This document shows positions 18,020 to 27,109 of a DNA stretch of 57,039 bases, one piece after another. The first letter of the stretch is position 1; the number at the start of each line of letters is the position of its first letter. Below the pieces are notes generated by a model, which was given only the letters and a program-made list of their open reading frames with translations, was not told the DNA's origin and searched no databases. The translations under genes were made by a program, and so were the position numbers. Source of the DNA: Symbiodinium natans (lineage: Eukaryota > Sar > Dinophyceae > Suessiales > Symbiodiniaceae); NCBI GenBank assembly GCA_905221605.1, contig CAJNDS010002839.1:206501-263539 (forward strand). Direction: 5' to 3'.

Positions 18020-18525
18020 GGTCGGCTCTGAGGGGCAAGCCAAGTCGAACAGCCCGACTTTCATGATTTTAAATCCTCGAGCACAGCTGTTGGTCTATCC
18101 ACGCTGGAGCCCATTGTAACTTACTGTGCGCAGTAATTGTCTCAACTGAAGACATAGCCGTCAGCTGTTGGGTTCTCCACGCTGACATGTCATGTAGTAT
18201 GCAGCGGTGCGTCTGCTAGGCAGTTCGCTGCGGGATGCCCAATAGGGCGGACGCTAGGTGAGTCTCACACTTCGTGAGCCCTCGCCGCGTGGGAAACAAA
18301 ACAACATCAAAATGTTGTGGTGAACAAAACATTTGCTTGTTGTTTCAGTGCTTGCCTTTTTGCACAACTTATTTCCAACGCTTGATCAGTTTTATGCTTG
18401 TTCATGCAGGATTTGTATTTACTTATACACCCGTCGCAGCGGGACCTCTCAGAGGGCAGGATGCCCGGAAAGTGCTCTTAGAAGCTGATAGATTGTTTTC
18501 GAAAAAGGGGGGGTTAGCTTGAGCC
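18020..18525. other. Cargo intergenic region
   Basis: No ORF with recognisable features; moderately AT-rich relative to neighbours. Nothing else seen. Confidence 0.4.
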
Positions 18526-18792
18526 ATGGCAGATGGTGCAGCTTCGGAGCCCCAGACACCGTCCTCTAGTGGGACTGGCACAGTCAGTTTGGTGCATCGG
18601 CATGTGGTTGATGTGCATGCTATGTGTGAAAGGCATCAAGATGAACTTGGTGAACTCAGTCGAGCCCTTGAAGACATATCCAGTCGCTTGCGTGTGTTGG
18701 AAGCACGTGTTCAACAAAGTGATGCACGCTTATCTTGGCTGGAGTCGTTCGTGAGACGTTTTCGATCAGCTTTCCATGCTCTTTTTCCATGA
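18526..18792 (+). CDS. Small coiled-coil protein
   Basis: 88 codons from ATG (MADGAASEPQ...). After a disordered 20-residue start, residues about 22-75 form a continuous amphipathic helix with hydrophobic positions spaced by three and four (HRHVVDVHAMC, ELSRALEDISSRLRVLEARV, RLSWLESFVRRF). A short multimerising coiled coil is likely. It lies 130 bp upstream of another helical protein of the same strand. Confidence 0.5.
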   Translation: MADGAASEPQTPSSSGTGTVSLVHRHVVDVHAMCERHQDELGELSRALEDISSRLRVLEARVQQSDARLSWLESFVRRFRSAFHALFP

Positions 18793-18923
18793 GCTGGAGA
18801 CAGTATGAGCCTGGCCCTGAGTGCTGCTCATTTCTTTCCGCAGTTTTTATGTGGAGCAGGGACACGTGTTTTGCACCTCGTGTTTTTCTTTGAGGCTCGA
18901 AGTGCTTCAGGGGGTTGGTACTT

Positions 18924-19442
18924 ATGACTGCCCTCAGGGATTCGTTAGCCCGTCATATTGACGAAAATCATCCCATGGAAGACTCCACTGTGGAGACTCA
19001 TGCAGATCGTCCTTTCAGTTTCTGTGAATATGATAGAGTTGCTTTGTGGGAGATTGATACGAAAATTATGGAACATCATTCTCGTCTTCGCCGATGTTTA
19101 CAACACATTGCATCTTTGGAAGGTGACATTCGCAAGGCTCGCGAGTCATTTTTGACGTTTCAGAGTCAGCAACAGACATCAACGTCAGTTCTTGGCTGTG
19201 ATGTCGAACAGCTCTTTCAGGCGATCCACGCTTTGCGACACATGGTTGAGCTGCAGTTTGATTTACTTAGGCACCTTCAGGAGTCATTCCGACTTCATGC
19301 AGACATGATGGTGTGGTCCCTGACGATCGCGGGGATCAGGATGTACAACCGGGAGCCCATGCCTCCACCTCAGTTCCCATCGTTAGCGATTCGCATGAGG
19401 CATGTCAGGCCTGGCCGGAGGCCTGGTCCGTACTCACCATGA
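18924..19442 (+). CDS. Helical cargo protein, unknown family
   Basis: 172 codons from the first ATG (18924). Helix-rich with His and Leu repeats: YDRVALWEIDTKIMEHHSRL, LRRCLQHIASLEGDIRKARE, VEQLFQAIHALRHMVELQF, LLRHLQESFRLHADMMVW. The C-terminus is basic and Pro rich. Its TGA overlaps the ATG of the following ORF (ATGA at 19439-19442). The paired overlap suggests translational coupling or descent from one polycistronic unit. Function unknown. Confidence 0.5.
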   Translation: MTALRDSLARHIDENHPMEDSTVETHADRPFSFCEYDRVALWEIDTKIMEHHSRLRRCLQHIASLEGDIRKARESFLTFQSQQQTSTSVLGCDVEQLFQAIHALRHMVELQFDLLRHLQESFRLHADMMVWSLTIAGIRMYNREPMPPPQFPSLAIRMRHVRPGRRPGPYSP

Positions 19443-19894
19443 CTGGTGAATTCGAGACAGATGTGACTGTCCATAGACGAAACCTTGTCAGAAAGGGCAA
19501 GAGAAAACAGTGCATCGGTTTGACTTTGGCCGAATGCTGGCAAACCTTATATGTTCGAGCACTTGTAGAGACCATTTTTACTCACGTTGTTCTGGTTAAC
19601 ATCAGGATACCTGTAATACCGTTGGATCGTGGCGTCTGCGATGTTGGCGGCCCTGAGCTCAGAGTGCTTGATACATTCGGGTGCAGATCTCGCCTCGGGC
19701 CTAGTTGCCTGTTGTCGAGGCTTTGTGTTGGGTACGTTGTTTTGGTTAGAGGAGAAGTGCATTTGTTTGGCAACCTCACGACAAATGACAGACGTATGTG
19801 CATCGAGATGCAGTGCAGTGTTGGAGAATCGTTTTGGGACTTGTTTTTCTGTGCAAGCTTGATCACACGACCTAGGTCGTGTTTTCGATTCTGA
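19439..19894 (+). CDS. Cargo ORF overlapping the previous stop (ATGA)
   Basis: 151 codons. Begins with a basic segment (RRNLVRKGKRKQC), followed by beta-like alternating hydrophobic residues (FTHVVLVNIRIPVIPL, VGYVVLVRGEVHLFG). No family recognised. Its last codons run through an 18-bp perfect palindrome (19865-19882). Could be fortuitous; the start overlap and composition favour a real gene modestly. Confidence 0.35.
   Translation: MTGEFETDVTVHRRNLVRKGKRKQCIGLTLAECWQTLYVRALVETIFTHVVLVNIRIPVIPLDRGVCDVGGPELRVLDTFGCRSRLGPSCLLSRLCVGYVVLVRGEVHLFGNLTTNDRRMCIEMQCSVGESFWDLFFCASLITRPRSCFRF
19865..19882. other. 18-bp perfect palindrome ACACGACCTAGGTCGTGT
   Basis: Fully self-complementary, placed at the 3' end of the 151-codon ORF and followed by GTTTT. 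It could form a stem in RNA or serve as a dimeric protein site. Confidence 0.6.
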
Positions 19895-20173
19895 GCCGAA
19901 AGCTCGAGCCAGAAGTGCTCTCATGAGAAGTATAGAGCCCAAGAGGGCCGGCCGAGAAGGGCCGTGCAGCCACGTGACGTGTATCAACACGGAAAGGAAG
20001 GATCAGCACCGCAGAGTATCGGTGGTAGACACAGATGTGGTCATTGCAGCAAGTGTTCGTGCATTATTTGTTTTTCTTTGGCCCAAAACCTTAGTTCGTG
20101 GCGAGACTCGCCGGGGCATTTTTGTGCAGGAGCACGGAACCTGTGACACGAAGGCAGGTGCCTGGTGGGTCAG

Positions 20174-21475
20174 ATGTACCCATGGCCTTTGATGCCTCCT
20201 TTTGGGACGGATTCCCGGGGCAGACGCCGTAGGCGCCGTAGCAGCTCAGACTCGCGCTCAAGAGAGCGAACGAGAGATCGTTCAAGGGGTCGGCGTGGGT
20301 CCAGGAGGACGGAACGCAGCCGTGGGAGCACCCCACCCCGCCGCGAAACGGCGCCACCGCCCATGCCACCACCACCCGCGTTGCCTATGGCAAGCCCAGG
20401 GCATGTATGGCAACAGGTGCCGGTGATGCAGCAACCGGCCTTGATCGGACCAGGGGGCAATGTGCAAGAGACACCCTCCAGTTGGAGAGACAGTTGGAAG
20501 TCTCAGTCTCAATGGAAGAAACCCCAACGGCCATGGAACAAGTGGCAGAGTGAGAATTGGAAGCAAAGCAAGCCTCAGGAGAGGCCTGCTGCGAGTTATG
20601 ATGTTAAGGAGGCCACACCTGAGGAAATCAAGGCGGCCGAAGCCCGAAAGGCAGCTGCCGATAAGGCAGGACAAGAGGAGCTCTCCCTGGAAGATGAAGA
20701 AGCTGATGATGGGGAATACCTCAAAGCCCTATGGGAGTCGGCCAACACGGCAGCTTGGGCTGCCACGGATCGACCCCTCAGCGCACGGGAGTTGGTCGAG
20801 AAGGGGCAGCTTGAGCCCTGGTGGAAGTACCCGTGGAACAAGATCGCGGCCCAATTTGCCGAGGCCTCGGAGTACAAGCCCCATATGTCCCACCTTTCGG
20901 TGCCTGATGCAGTTGCTGGCAGAATGGCCACGATTATGGGGGCCTTCCGGCATTACGGACGTCCCTTGGAGGGCGATGGTGATCTTGCCCACAAGGTTGG
21001 GCCGGAGATGTTCACTTTTGATGTCCCGGGCCAGAACGTTTTGTTCGTGGGATGCAACATCAAGGGGCCGAGCTTTGTCCATGATCCCAACTATGCCAAC
21101 CAGGCCACGATGTGTCATGGCACAAGTTTTGCCTCGGTGATTGGCGTGGCCCAATGTGGAGAAATCACTGTGGGGGACAATCGTGAAGACGGTTTCCCGG
21201 CTTATGGATTTTCTGCTCGGGGTGCCCTCGTGGGGTACTCGAAAGATTCCATGGTGGCTGCTGTGAAGAAGACAGCGAGCCGGGCTAAGTCCCTCGGAGG
21301 GGCTATGTTGGTGGTGGAAGCTGAGCTCCCGGGTCCCACTCCTCAGGTGGAAGGTGGGCACGATTACCTCCACTCGGCATGCCGAGACTCGGGCTCGGTA
21401 CGCTCGGGTGAGCATTTTCTGCTCTCGCCCAAGCATGTTGTGCTTCGCGGCATAGCAGTGGGGTGGCCTCGCTGA
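20174..21475 (+). CDS. RS-rich protein with possible ADP-ribosyltransferase-like C-terminus
   Basis: 433 codons from ATG at 20174. Residues about 12-55 are an Arg/Ser domain (RRRRRRSSSDSRSRERTRDR), like splicing or RNP factors; 60-90 are Pro rich; 95-140 are Trp/Lys/Gln rich; 150-270 are helical and acidic. The C-terminal domain contains PSFVHDPNYANQATMCHGTS, GVAQCGEITVGDNREDG and GFSARGALVGYSKDS. The His-Gly-Thr followed by a GVAQCGEI-like turn resembles the start of ART/PARP-fold or KptA-like domains known in dinoflagellate proteins, but the later catalytic residues cannot be fixed by eye. It lies just upstream of the recombinase gene. Function is inference only. Confidence 0.5.
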   Translation: MYPWPLMPPFGTDSRGRRRRRRSSSDSRSRERTRDRSRGRRGSRRTERSRGSTPPRRETAPPPMPPPPALPMASPGHVWQQVPVMQQPALIGPGGNVQETPSSWRDSWKSQSQWKKPQRPWNKWQSENWKQSKPQERPAASYDVKEATPEEIKAAEARKAAADKAGQEELSLEDEEADDGEYLKALWESANTAAWAATDRPLSARELVEKGQLEPWWKYPWNKIAAQFAEASEYKPHMSHLSVPDAVAGRMATIMGAFRHYGRPLEGDGDLAHKVGPEMFTFDVPGQNVLFVGCNIKGPSFVHDPNYANQATMCHGTSFASVIGVAQCGEITVGDNREDGFPAYGFSARGALVGYSKDSMVAAVKKTASRAKSLGGAMLVVEAELPGPTPQVEGGHDYLHSACRDSGSVRSGEHFLLSPKHVVLRGIAVGWPR

Positions 21476-21694
21476 CAGGGTGAGCCGGACCCTTAGTATG
21501 AACAGCACAGGATGCAGCGATCAGGCAGATCGGAAACAATTCATTTTGCACATGTGAGTGTTTGCACACGTGAGTGTTGTGTCGCTGCACATGCATCCAA
21601 TGCGCCAGCAGGGATAACTCACTTTGTTGTTTTGTGATGGATCGGCTCAGTATTCATGTAGCATCTGGGGACTGGCTGATTGGTATTCCTCGTC

Positions 21695-23416
21695 ATGTCC
21701 GGTCGAGACCCCAGCTCCAGCGAGGCTGAATTGTTCTTTCGTAACCAGATCCATGCACGATCAGCTTTGCCCAGCCAGCCTTGGGAACAGCCTAGCATGT
21801 TGTGCATTTTTGACCCGATGAAGGCGATGTTCCCTCAAGGGTTGGGCGTGCCTTACCAGGGCGGGAGAACACAACCGATGACTGCCTTAACAGCTGGCAC
21901 GCAGTCTTCGACAAGTATAGCAGATACAGCAACGTCGCATTGCCAGGCCTGGACTCGTGCAGTTAAGGCCCGTCGGGGAGCGAGCTCGCGAGACCGTCAG
22001 CACGAAGCTTATCAGAAGGTTTTGCTCTTGCTCCAATCCTTTGCTAGTTTCTTTGACTTGTGTACTCTCATGGAAGATGATACAGAGACTGGTCAGGACT
22101 CATTGCAGGCGATTCTGGCTGGCAAATCCCCAGCCACAGTTTTGAAGCATGTGGGGCCAATTCGCACATTTTGTGAATGGCTGGTAAAGTCAGGGAACCT
22201 TCCTCCTTTTCCTGAAAAGGTCGTTTGGTCTTTTGTCAACTGCGTCTTGAAGCTGCCCCGAACAGCTGCCACCACTTTGGATACGTGTCTAAAGGCCATC
22301 AAATGGAGTTATCATGCCCTGGGATTGCGGGTACGTCTTGAAGTTTTTCAGAGTGCACGTGTCAACGGACTGGTGGCTAAAGCTCTGGCCAACAAGAGTC
22401 CATGGGACCCGGCTCCCCCTCTGCAGGTACACGAGGTGTTGCAGCTTCATGCAATCGCTCAGGATGAGGGTATCTCCCTTATCGATAGATGTGGTGCAGT
22501 TCATTTCCTGGCCATGCTTTACGGCAGAGCTAGAGCTTCTGATGTTCGTTGTATTCAACCTTTGATTATTGACAAGAGTGGCGCGGATTGGAGTCACGGT
22601 TTCATTGAACTAGGTACCCTCCACCACAAAACTTCACGGCTTGATGCTCAGCAACGCCGAATCCTTCCCTTGGTGATTCCGGGAATTGGTATTGCTAAAG
22701 TCCCGTTGGGACAACTGCTGCTGGAGTTGAGAGTTGAAGCTGGGTTGCTGAATGATGGGATTGATGTCCCTTTCCTGCCGGCCCCTCGGCCTGATGGGAG
22801 TTGGTCTTCGGACCCCCTGTCATCTAGTGAAGTGACCCGCTGGCTGCGTTTTCTACTCCCTCGTCCTGATTCAGAAAAGCCATTGTCTAGTCATTCTCTC
22901 AAGGCGACCACCCTCGTGTGGTGCTCCAAATTCGGCATGCTGAGGGAGACTAAGCGCGTTCTTGGTCATCACGCTGACGCTGCTACAGGATCAGACGCGG
23001 TGTACGGTCGGGAGCTGCAGAGTGCTGCGTTGCGCGAGTACATCATTATCCTGGAAGCGGTTGCGTCAGGAAAATTCTTTCCTGACCAAACTAGGAGCGG
23101 CCACTTTGCTCAAGGCTGGAACCGTCAAAAGATCATGGAGTCCGCGGCGGTTACACCTGGAGATGATGAAACCAGTCAGGGGGACACGCCCGACGATCAG
23201 GACACTGCTTTGGCTGTAGTTTCAGATGCTTCTGATTCGGAGGAGGATAATTCGGAGAGCCCCTCCTACTGGGCTCACCCTACAAGTCAGGTCTTGCACA
23301 GAACCACACTTGGGTCTGCTTTGTTTTTGTGCGGTAGAGCTTTTGGCGATCACTACCGCCGCGTCCCTATGGTCAGGGCACATGCTTACCCTCAGTGTTC
23401 TAAATGTTTCTCTTAG
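21695..23416 (+). CDS. Tyrosine recombinase (YR) of the retroelement
   Basis: 574 codons from ATG at 21695. The core-binding part spans about residues 110-235 (helical; SPATVLKHVGPIRTFCEWL). The catalytic part has FLAMLYGRARASDVRCI (Arg I), LHHKTSRL (beta-hairpin Lys), SHSLKATTLVWCSKFGM (His-x-x-Lys, with Lys where Arg II is usual), RVLGHHAD (second His) and SDAVYGRE (Tyr nucleophile). The enzyme cuts and rejoins DNA through a 3'-phosphotyrosine and would insert a circular cDNA at short matching sites without target duplication. The C-terminal 100 residues are acidic and disordered. In Ngaro, PAT and DIRS the YR gene normally follows RT/RNase H; here it precedes Gag. The His-x-x-Lys change may be a family variant. 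Confidence 0.85.
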   Translation: MSGRDPSSSEAELFFRNQIHARSALPSQPWEQPSMLCIFDPMKAMFPQGLGVPYQGGRTQPMTALTAGTQSSTSIADTATSHCQAWTRAVKARRGASSRDRQHEAYQKVLLLLQSFASFFDLCTLMEDDTETGQDSLQAILAGKSPATVLKHVGPIRTFCEWLVKSGNLPPFPEKVVWSFVNCVLKLPRTAATTLDTCLKAIKWSYHALGLRVRLEVFQSARVNGLVAKALANKSPWDPAPPLQVHEVLQLHAIAQDEGISLIDRCGAVHFLAMLYGRARASDVRCIQPLIIDKSGADWSHGFIELGTLHHKTSRLDAQQRRILPLVIPGIGIAKVPLGQLLLELRVEAGLLNDGIDVPFLPAPRPDGSWSSDPLSSSEVTRWLRFLLPRPDSEKPLSSHSLKATTLVWCSKFGMLRETKRVLGHHADAATGSDAVYGRELQSAALREYIIILEAVASGKFFPDQTRSGHFAQGWNRQKIMESAAVTPGDDETSQGDTPDDQDTALAVVSDASDSEEDNSESPSYWAHPTSQVLHRTTLGSALFLCGRAFGDHYRRVPMVRAHAYPQCSKCFS

Positions 23417-23561
23417 AGCCACTTTCCCCTCATGGAGAGGTGGTGAGCACGAGCGTAGTTGGAAAATAGCAGGGTGAGTTTGCCGTCATGCCAGCTCGCA
23501 GACTCGGGTGTGAGGTCTCTTTTTGCGAGTGTTTGTTTGGCTCGTGCAGCTTGTAGCGGCC

Positions 23562-24850
23562 ATGACAAGTTCAGTGGACTCGGCCCCTTACTTCCTTCAG
23601 AGAGCAGAGGAGATTTTGTTAACCAAGCGGGTCGTTGATGCACTAACTGCCAAAGGGGTCAAAACCTTGGCCCAGTTGGCCTTTTGCGTGGGCCAGCCGG
23701 GGCAACTCCTGGCTCAATCGGATTTCGATACATGGAGCACAGCAGTACTGGCAGACCTTACGGTGGGCGAGAAGGCATCACTGAGACGGTTGATTCTTGA
23801 GGCCCAGACGATGTTGGTGGCCTCCCTTAAGGACATGGCAGAACCATCCGAGGGTGTTGCACCTAAGAAGGTGGGACTCGCTGAGCGTAATGCACGCATG
23901 GACCAGTTGCGCACTCAGCTTTCGGGGATTTCTCTGACTGGCCAGTTAGAGCCGAGTCATGCCTTGTTGGACATGACCGTTCAGCAGTGGGAAAACCGAT
24001 GCCTTAAGTACATTGGCCCGGAAAAATGCCACAGCCGCGAGGAGGAAGTTCAGAACTTGAAGCCGTTGACCACAAGCCTCTCCCTCGAAGGGGGAAAACT
24101 CAAAGTTACGGAGTCTTCTGGCATGGAAGATCGTGATATAGAGGGATCCCTCCAGGTGTTAAACGCCCTTAGAAGACGGGGAGTTGCATATGCATTCGCC
24201 AGGCTGATTAGTTGGGACAAGCATGAGGCTTACATCTCCTCGCTTTTCAAGTACCTCACCAAACCAGCTCAACAAGGTTACCGTAAGGTTTCCTTGAGGC
24301 AGATTCTGCGAGCTGACAAGTTGGCGTTCGCAAAGATGTCCGAGGCAGGAGCAGAGGTTCGTGCAGACGCATCGGGGACTTTGCCCTTGGATGCCAGGAT
24401 TTCTTCAGTGCTGCAGGATTACGATTTGATCGTTGCGCTCCTTCCTTTGGGGGATTTTGAAGGTGGAGGAAAGTTGCGATTGGGAAAAGGCAACCGTAGT
24501 CATCCGTACGAGCATGCTCCGAACAAAGGTAAGCCGGGCAAGGGGAAGTCCTTTTGGAGCCCCAGGGGCTTCGAGTCATGGTCCGGAAAGGGCAAACCCT
24601 CGCCCAAGGGCAAGGAGAAGGCTGGCATAGGGAAAGGTTTCGGGGCTGGCAAGTCGGAATGGCTACCCGAGGGCCTACGTTACCAGGGAGCGTCCGCATG
24701 GAACAAGAAGGGCAACAAGGTTTGCTACAGTTTCAACCTCGGCGGGTGCACGGACGCCAATTGTCAGAGGGTGATCATGGTTGCATCATCTACAAGTGTG
24801 GTGGTGACCACCCGGTTACCAAGTGCCCGCTGAAGCCTAAAAAGCTGTGA
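23562..24850 (+). CDS. Gag-like protein with CCHC/CCCH zinc motifs, one frame change
   Basis: Starts at ATG 23562. The N-terminal two thirds are helical (REEEVQNLKPLTTSLSLEGG, GSLQVLNALRRRGVAYAFAR, QQGYRKVSLRQILRADKLAF), followed by a Gly/Lys-rich basic linker (GKGKSFWSPRGF, GKGKPSPKGKEK). Zinc motifs close the protein: CYSFNLGGCTDANC in the first frame and, after a -1 change near 24768, HGCIIYKCGGDHPVTKCP, ending at TGA 24848-24850. The zinc array is only complete if the frames join, so either programmed frameshifting or a one-base error/mutation is present. Beyond the TGA the same frame continues into the methyltransferase/RT region. Role by family: packaging element RNA. Confidence 0.75.
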
Positions 24851-25495
24851 CTAGGTGATCCTGGTCTCGATGAGACTTCGCTGGCTCAGGATGTTGAGAT
24901 GGTTCCTCAGGATGAATCCGTTAGTGGCGTCATCTCTGCTCCGAACCAGGAGGTCGGTATGGAGGCCTTACCTTCAGGTGCGGGATTGGAACCCGTATCT
25001 GCGGTTGGGGTTGCCGAAGGTTGTGAATGTGACATTGAATGTTCTTTTTCGATGGCTTCAATGCCGTCGGCCACGACACTGCCAGTTTTCCAAACCGGCG
25101 AGGAGACATCTTCTCGGAGCGAGCAGTGTTCTTCGGCTACAGAGCCGCAACAAGTTTTCTCGAATGAACAGCACGGGGGACCTACCCGTGCGATCCTTCA
25201 ATGTTTTGCTGGGCAGGCCCGTGTGGCTGCGGCTCTGCTCGCGCAGGGTTATTTTGCTTATGGAGTGGATCGTGTTAAACACAAGTCCGCTATGGCACCT
25301 GTTTTGCAAATGGACCTGTCCTCTAGGACAGCTTGTGATTCTGTTCTTACTTGGTTGGACAAACGAAAGATTGCGGGGGTGCTGATTTGCATACCAAAGC
25401 TCACCTTGGACCCTATCCCATTGGGTCGAAGTAAAGTGGGGATGCTGGGACGCTGCGAATCAGCAGCGGAGTTTTGTGATGTCGAACCTTCCTGA
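24851..25495 (+). CDS. Pol N-terminal part with methyltransferase-like domain
   Basis: Follows the Gag TGA in the same frame. The first 90 residues are acidic linker. ILQCFAGQARVAAALLAQGY, AYGVDRVKHKSAMAPVLQMD and KIAGVLICIPKLT give the order of a Rossmann methyltransferase (FxGxxR motif I, Asp-ending strand 2, [D/x]PP-like motif IV region). DIRS-type YR elements are known to carry such a domain in pol. Motif IV reads CIPK in place of PP[CY], and the frame is lost soon after (stop at 25493-25495), with the remaining conserved pieces spread over other frames up to 25637. Catalysis is unlikely in this copy. Confidence 0.55.
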   Translation, partial: LGDPGLDETSLAQDVEMVPQDESVSGVISAPNQEVGMEALPSGAGLEPVSAVGVAEGCECDIECSFSMASMPSATTLPVFQTGEETSSRSEQCSSATEPQQVFSNEQHGGPTRAILQCFAGQARVAAALLAQGYFAYGVDRVKHKSAMAPVLQMDLSSRTACDSVLTWLDKRKIAGVLICIPKLTLDPIPLGRSKVGMLGRCESAAEFCDVEPS

Positions 25496-25636
25496 AATCA
25501 CCACGGTTAGGCGCGAAGGGCGAGAACCGGCAGGGAAGTCGACAACACTGGAGACCTCCTCAGGGGCCTACCCCCGTGGTTTCGCGACTGCTTTGGCTGA
25601 GGTCTTCGCGGCTGGCGTCACAGCGAGAAAACTTCT

Positions 25637-27109
25637 TTGGCCAATAAGGCCATTCGAGTGTCGGCCATGCACCAACCTCGGGGGCACTTGAATGAGGTCA
25701 TGCCGGAATGGAAGGTGGTCGTCTATGTGCTGCTGCCTAGATCAGTGACTGAGGACCCTTTCTCAGGATGCAAGCGTCTCAAGCAGGAATGGCGGATTCC
25801 GGATGGCATCCGAGTGTTGCGGGGGATGGCCGCCCTGCCGGTGGATTCCCAGCTTCTGTCGCGGACTCAGACAGGGGGGAACTTGAGCCCGCAGCTTCAG
25901 CAGGAAATGCAGCAACTGGATGGTGCCTCAGTGCTGAGAGTGGGGATTCCTTGGGATCCGATTGAATTTATTGGAAAGGCAGCAAAGCTAGGACACCCTT
26001 ATCATCAGCTGTCTAAATGCAACAAACCATTAGAGAAGTTGATCGAGCAACTTGTACATCGTCCAGGTTCGGTGAGATCCCAGAGAAAGTTTTACCTTGA
26101 GAAATGGGCTAGAAGAGCCAAAGAACTGGAGCCAGAGGAGGCACAGCTGAAGGCTGGTATGTCCACCCATCGAGAAGCGATCCTCGGACCGAAACGTATC
26201 CTCCTCTTCCAAGAAATGCTTCAAGACATTCAATATGATGATATGGGCGTGGTGCAGGAGCTCATTCAGGGAGCCACGCTCACAGGACCTATCCCAGTGA
26301 CAGGAGTTTTGGATGCGAAACTGAAGCCAGCCAGGATGGACATTGAACAGCTTGTGGACATGTCTGACCAGGTGTGTGAACAGATTTTCGCCAGGACAAT
26401 ATCCAGTGGTGATAGAAACATGGACACGCTGTTGTGGGAGAAAACGTTAGAGGAGGTTGAGAAGGGTCACCTCGCAGGACCTTTCGACGTTCGCCATCTC
26501 CCCAAAGGCTGTTTGGTGAGTTCCCGTTTCCCTCTGATGCAGGGAGGCAAACTCCGACCTATCGACAACTACTCTTCCAGTCTCATTAACGACACGGTTA
26601 CCGTCTCCGAGAAACCTGTTACACATTCAATTGACGAGATCGCACTCCTAATTACCAAGCTATCGAAGGCCGCTAGGAAAAAAGGACTGTTGGAACTCTT
26701 CGGGAAGACGGCTGACCTGAAAAGCGCCTATCGACAGTTGGCCATTTCAGATGAGAGTTTAAGATTTTCATACTTGGCAGTATACGACCCGTTTGAGGGG
26801 AAGCCCAAATTATTCCAGCAACTGGCGGTACCTTTTGGTTCCACGAAAGCAGTATACTTCTTCTTGAGGGTTGCGAGGGCTCTTTGGACGATCCTGGTGA
26901 AAGGAGCCAGAATCCCTACGACGAATTACTTTGACGACTTTGTTCTCCTCGCATTGAGCGGTGACAGGAGTTCGTGTGGGTATACCTTTGATGAGGTCAT
27001 GAAACTGTTGGGTTGGAAGCTGTCATCAGACAAGACTACGGAGTGGAGCACAAGTTTCGAGGCTTTGGGCTTTTGTTTGAGATGGACCAAACAGGGACAG
27101 GGGTCCTGA
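25637..27109 (+). CDS. Reverse transcriptase of the YR retroelement
   Basis: 490 codons, in the same frame as the methyltransferase-like part but separated by stops between 25495 and 25637. RT motifs: GCLVSSRFPLMQGGKLRPID (fingers), KTADLKSAYRQLAI (motif A; Asp), FQQLAVPFGSTKAVYFFLRV (motif B; PFG) and TNYFDDFVLLA (motif C; YFDD), LLGWKLSSDK (motif D/E), FEALGFCL. The pattern is that of DIRS/Ngaro-type RTs rather than LINEs. The enzyme makes the cDNA that is circularised and inserted by YR. The end of the ORF drifts out of frame near 27070, where the RNase H frame takes over. Confidence 0.88.
   Translation: MANKAIRVSAMHQPRGHLNEVMPEWKVVVYVLLPRSVTEDPFSGCKRLKQEWRIPDGIRVLRGMAALPVDSQLLSRTQTGGNLSPQLQQEMQQLDGASVLRVGIPWDPIEFIGKAAKLGHPYHQLSKCNKPLEKLIEQLVHRPGSVRSQRKFYLEKWARRAKELEPEEAQLKAGMSTHREAILGPKRILLFQEMLQDIQYDDMGVVQELIQGATLTGPIPVTGVLDAKLKPARMDIEQLVDMSDQVCEQIFARTISSGDRNMDTLLWEKTLEEVEKGHLAGPFDVRHLPKGCLVSSRFPLMQGGKLRPIDNYSSSLINDTVTVSEKPVTHSIDEIALLITKLSKAARKKGLLELFGKTADLKSAYRQLAISDESLRFSYLAVYDPFEGKPKLFQQLAVPFGSTKAVYFFLRVARALWTILVKGARIPTTNYFDDFVLLALSGDRSSCGYTFDEVMKLLGWKLSSDKTTEWSTSFEALGFCLRWTKQGQGS

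Noticed and set aside
18515-18532. GCCATGGCTCAAG on the minus strand and CATGGCTCAAG near 13619 as spliced-leader relics
   Set aside because: Both lack the TTTT stretch that makes the leader recognisable; too short and not at element or gene ends.
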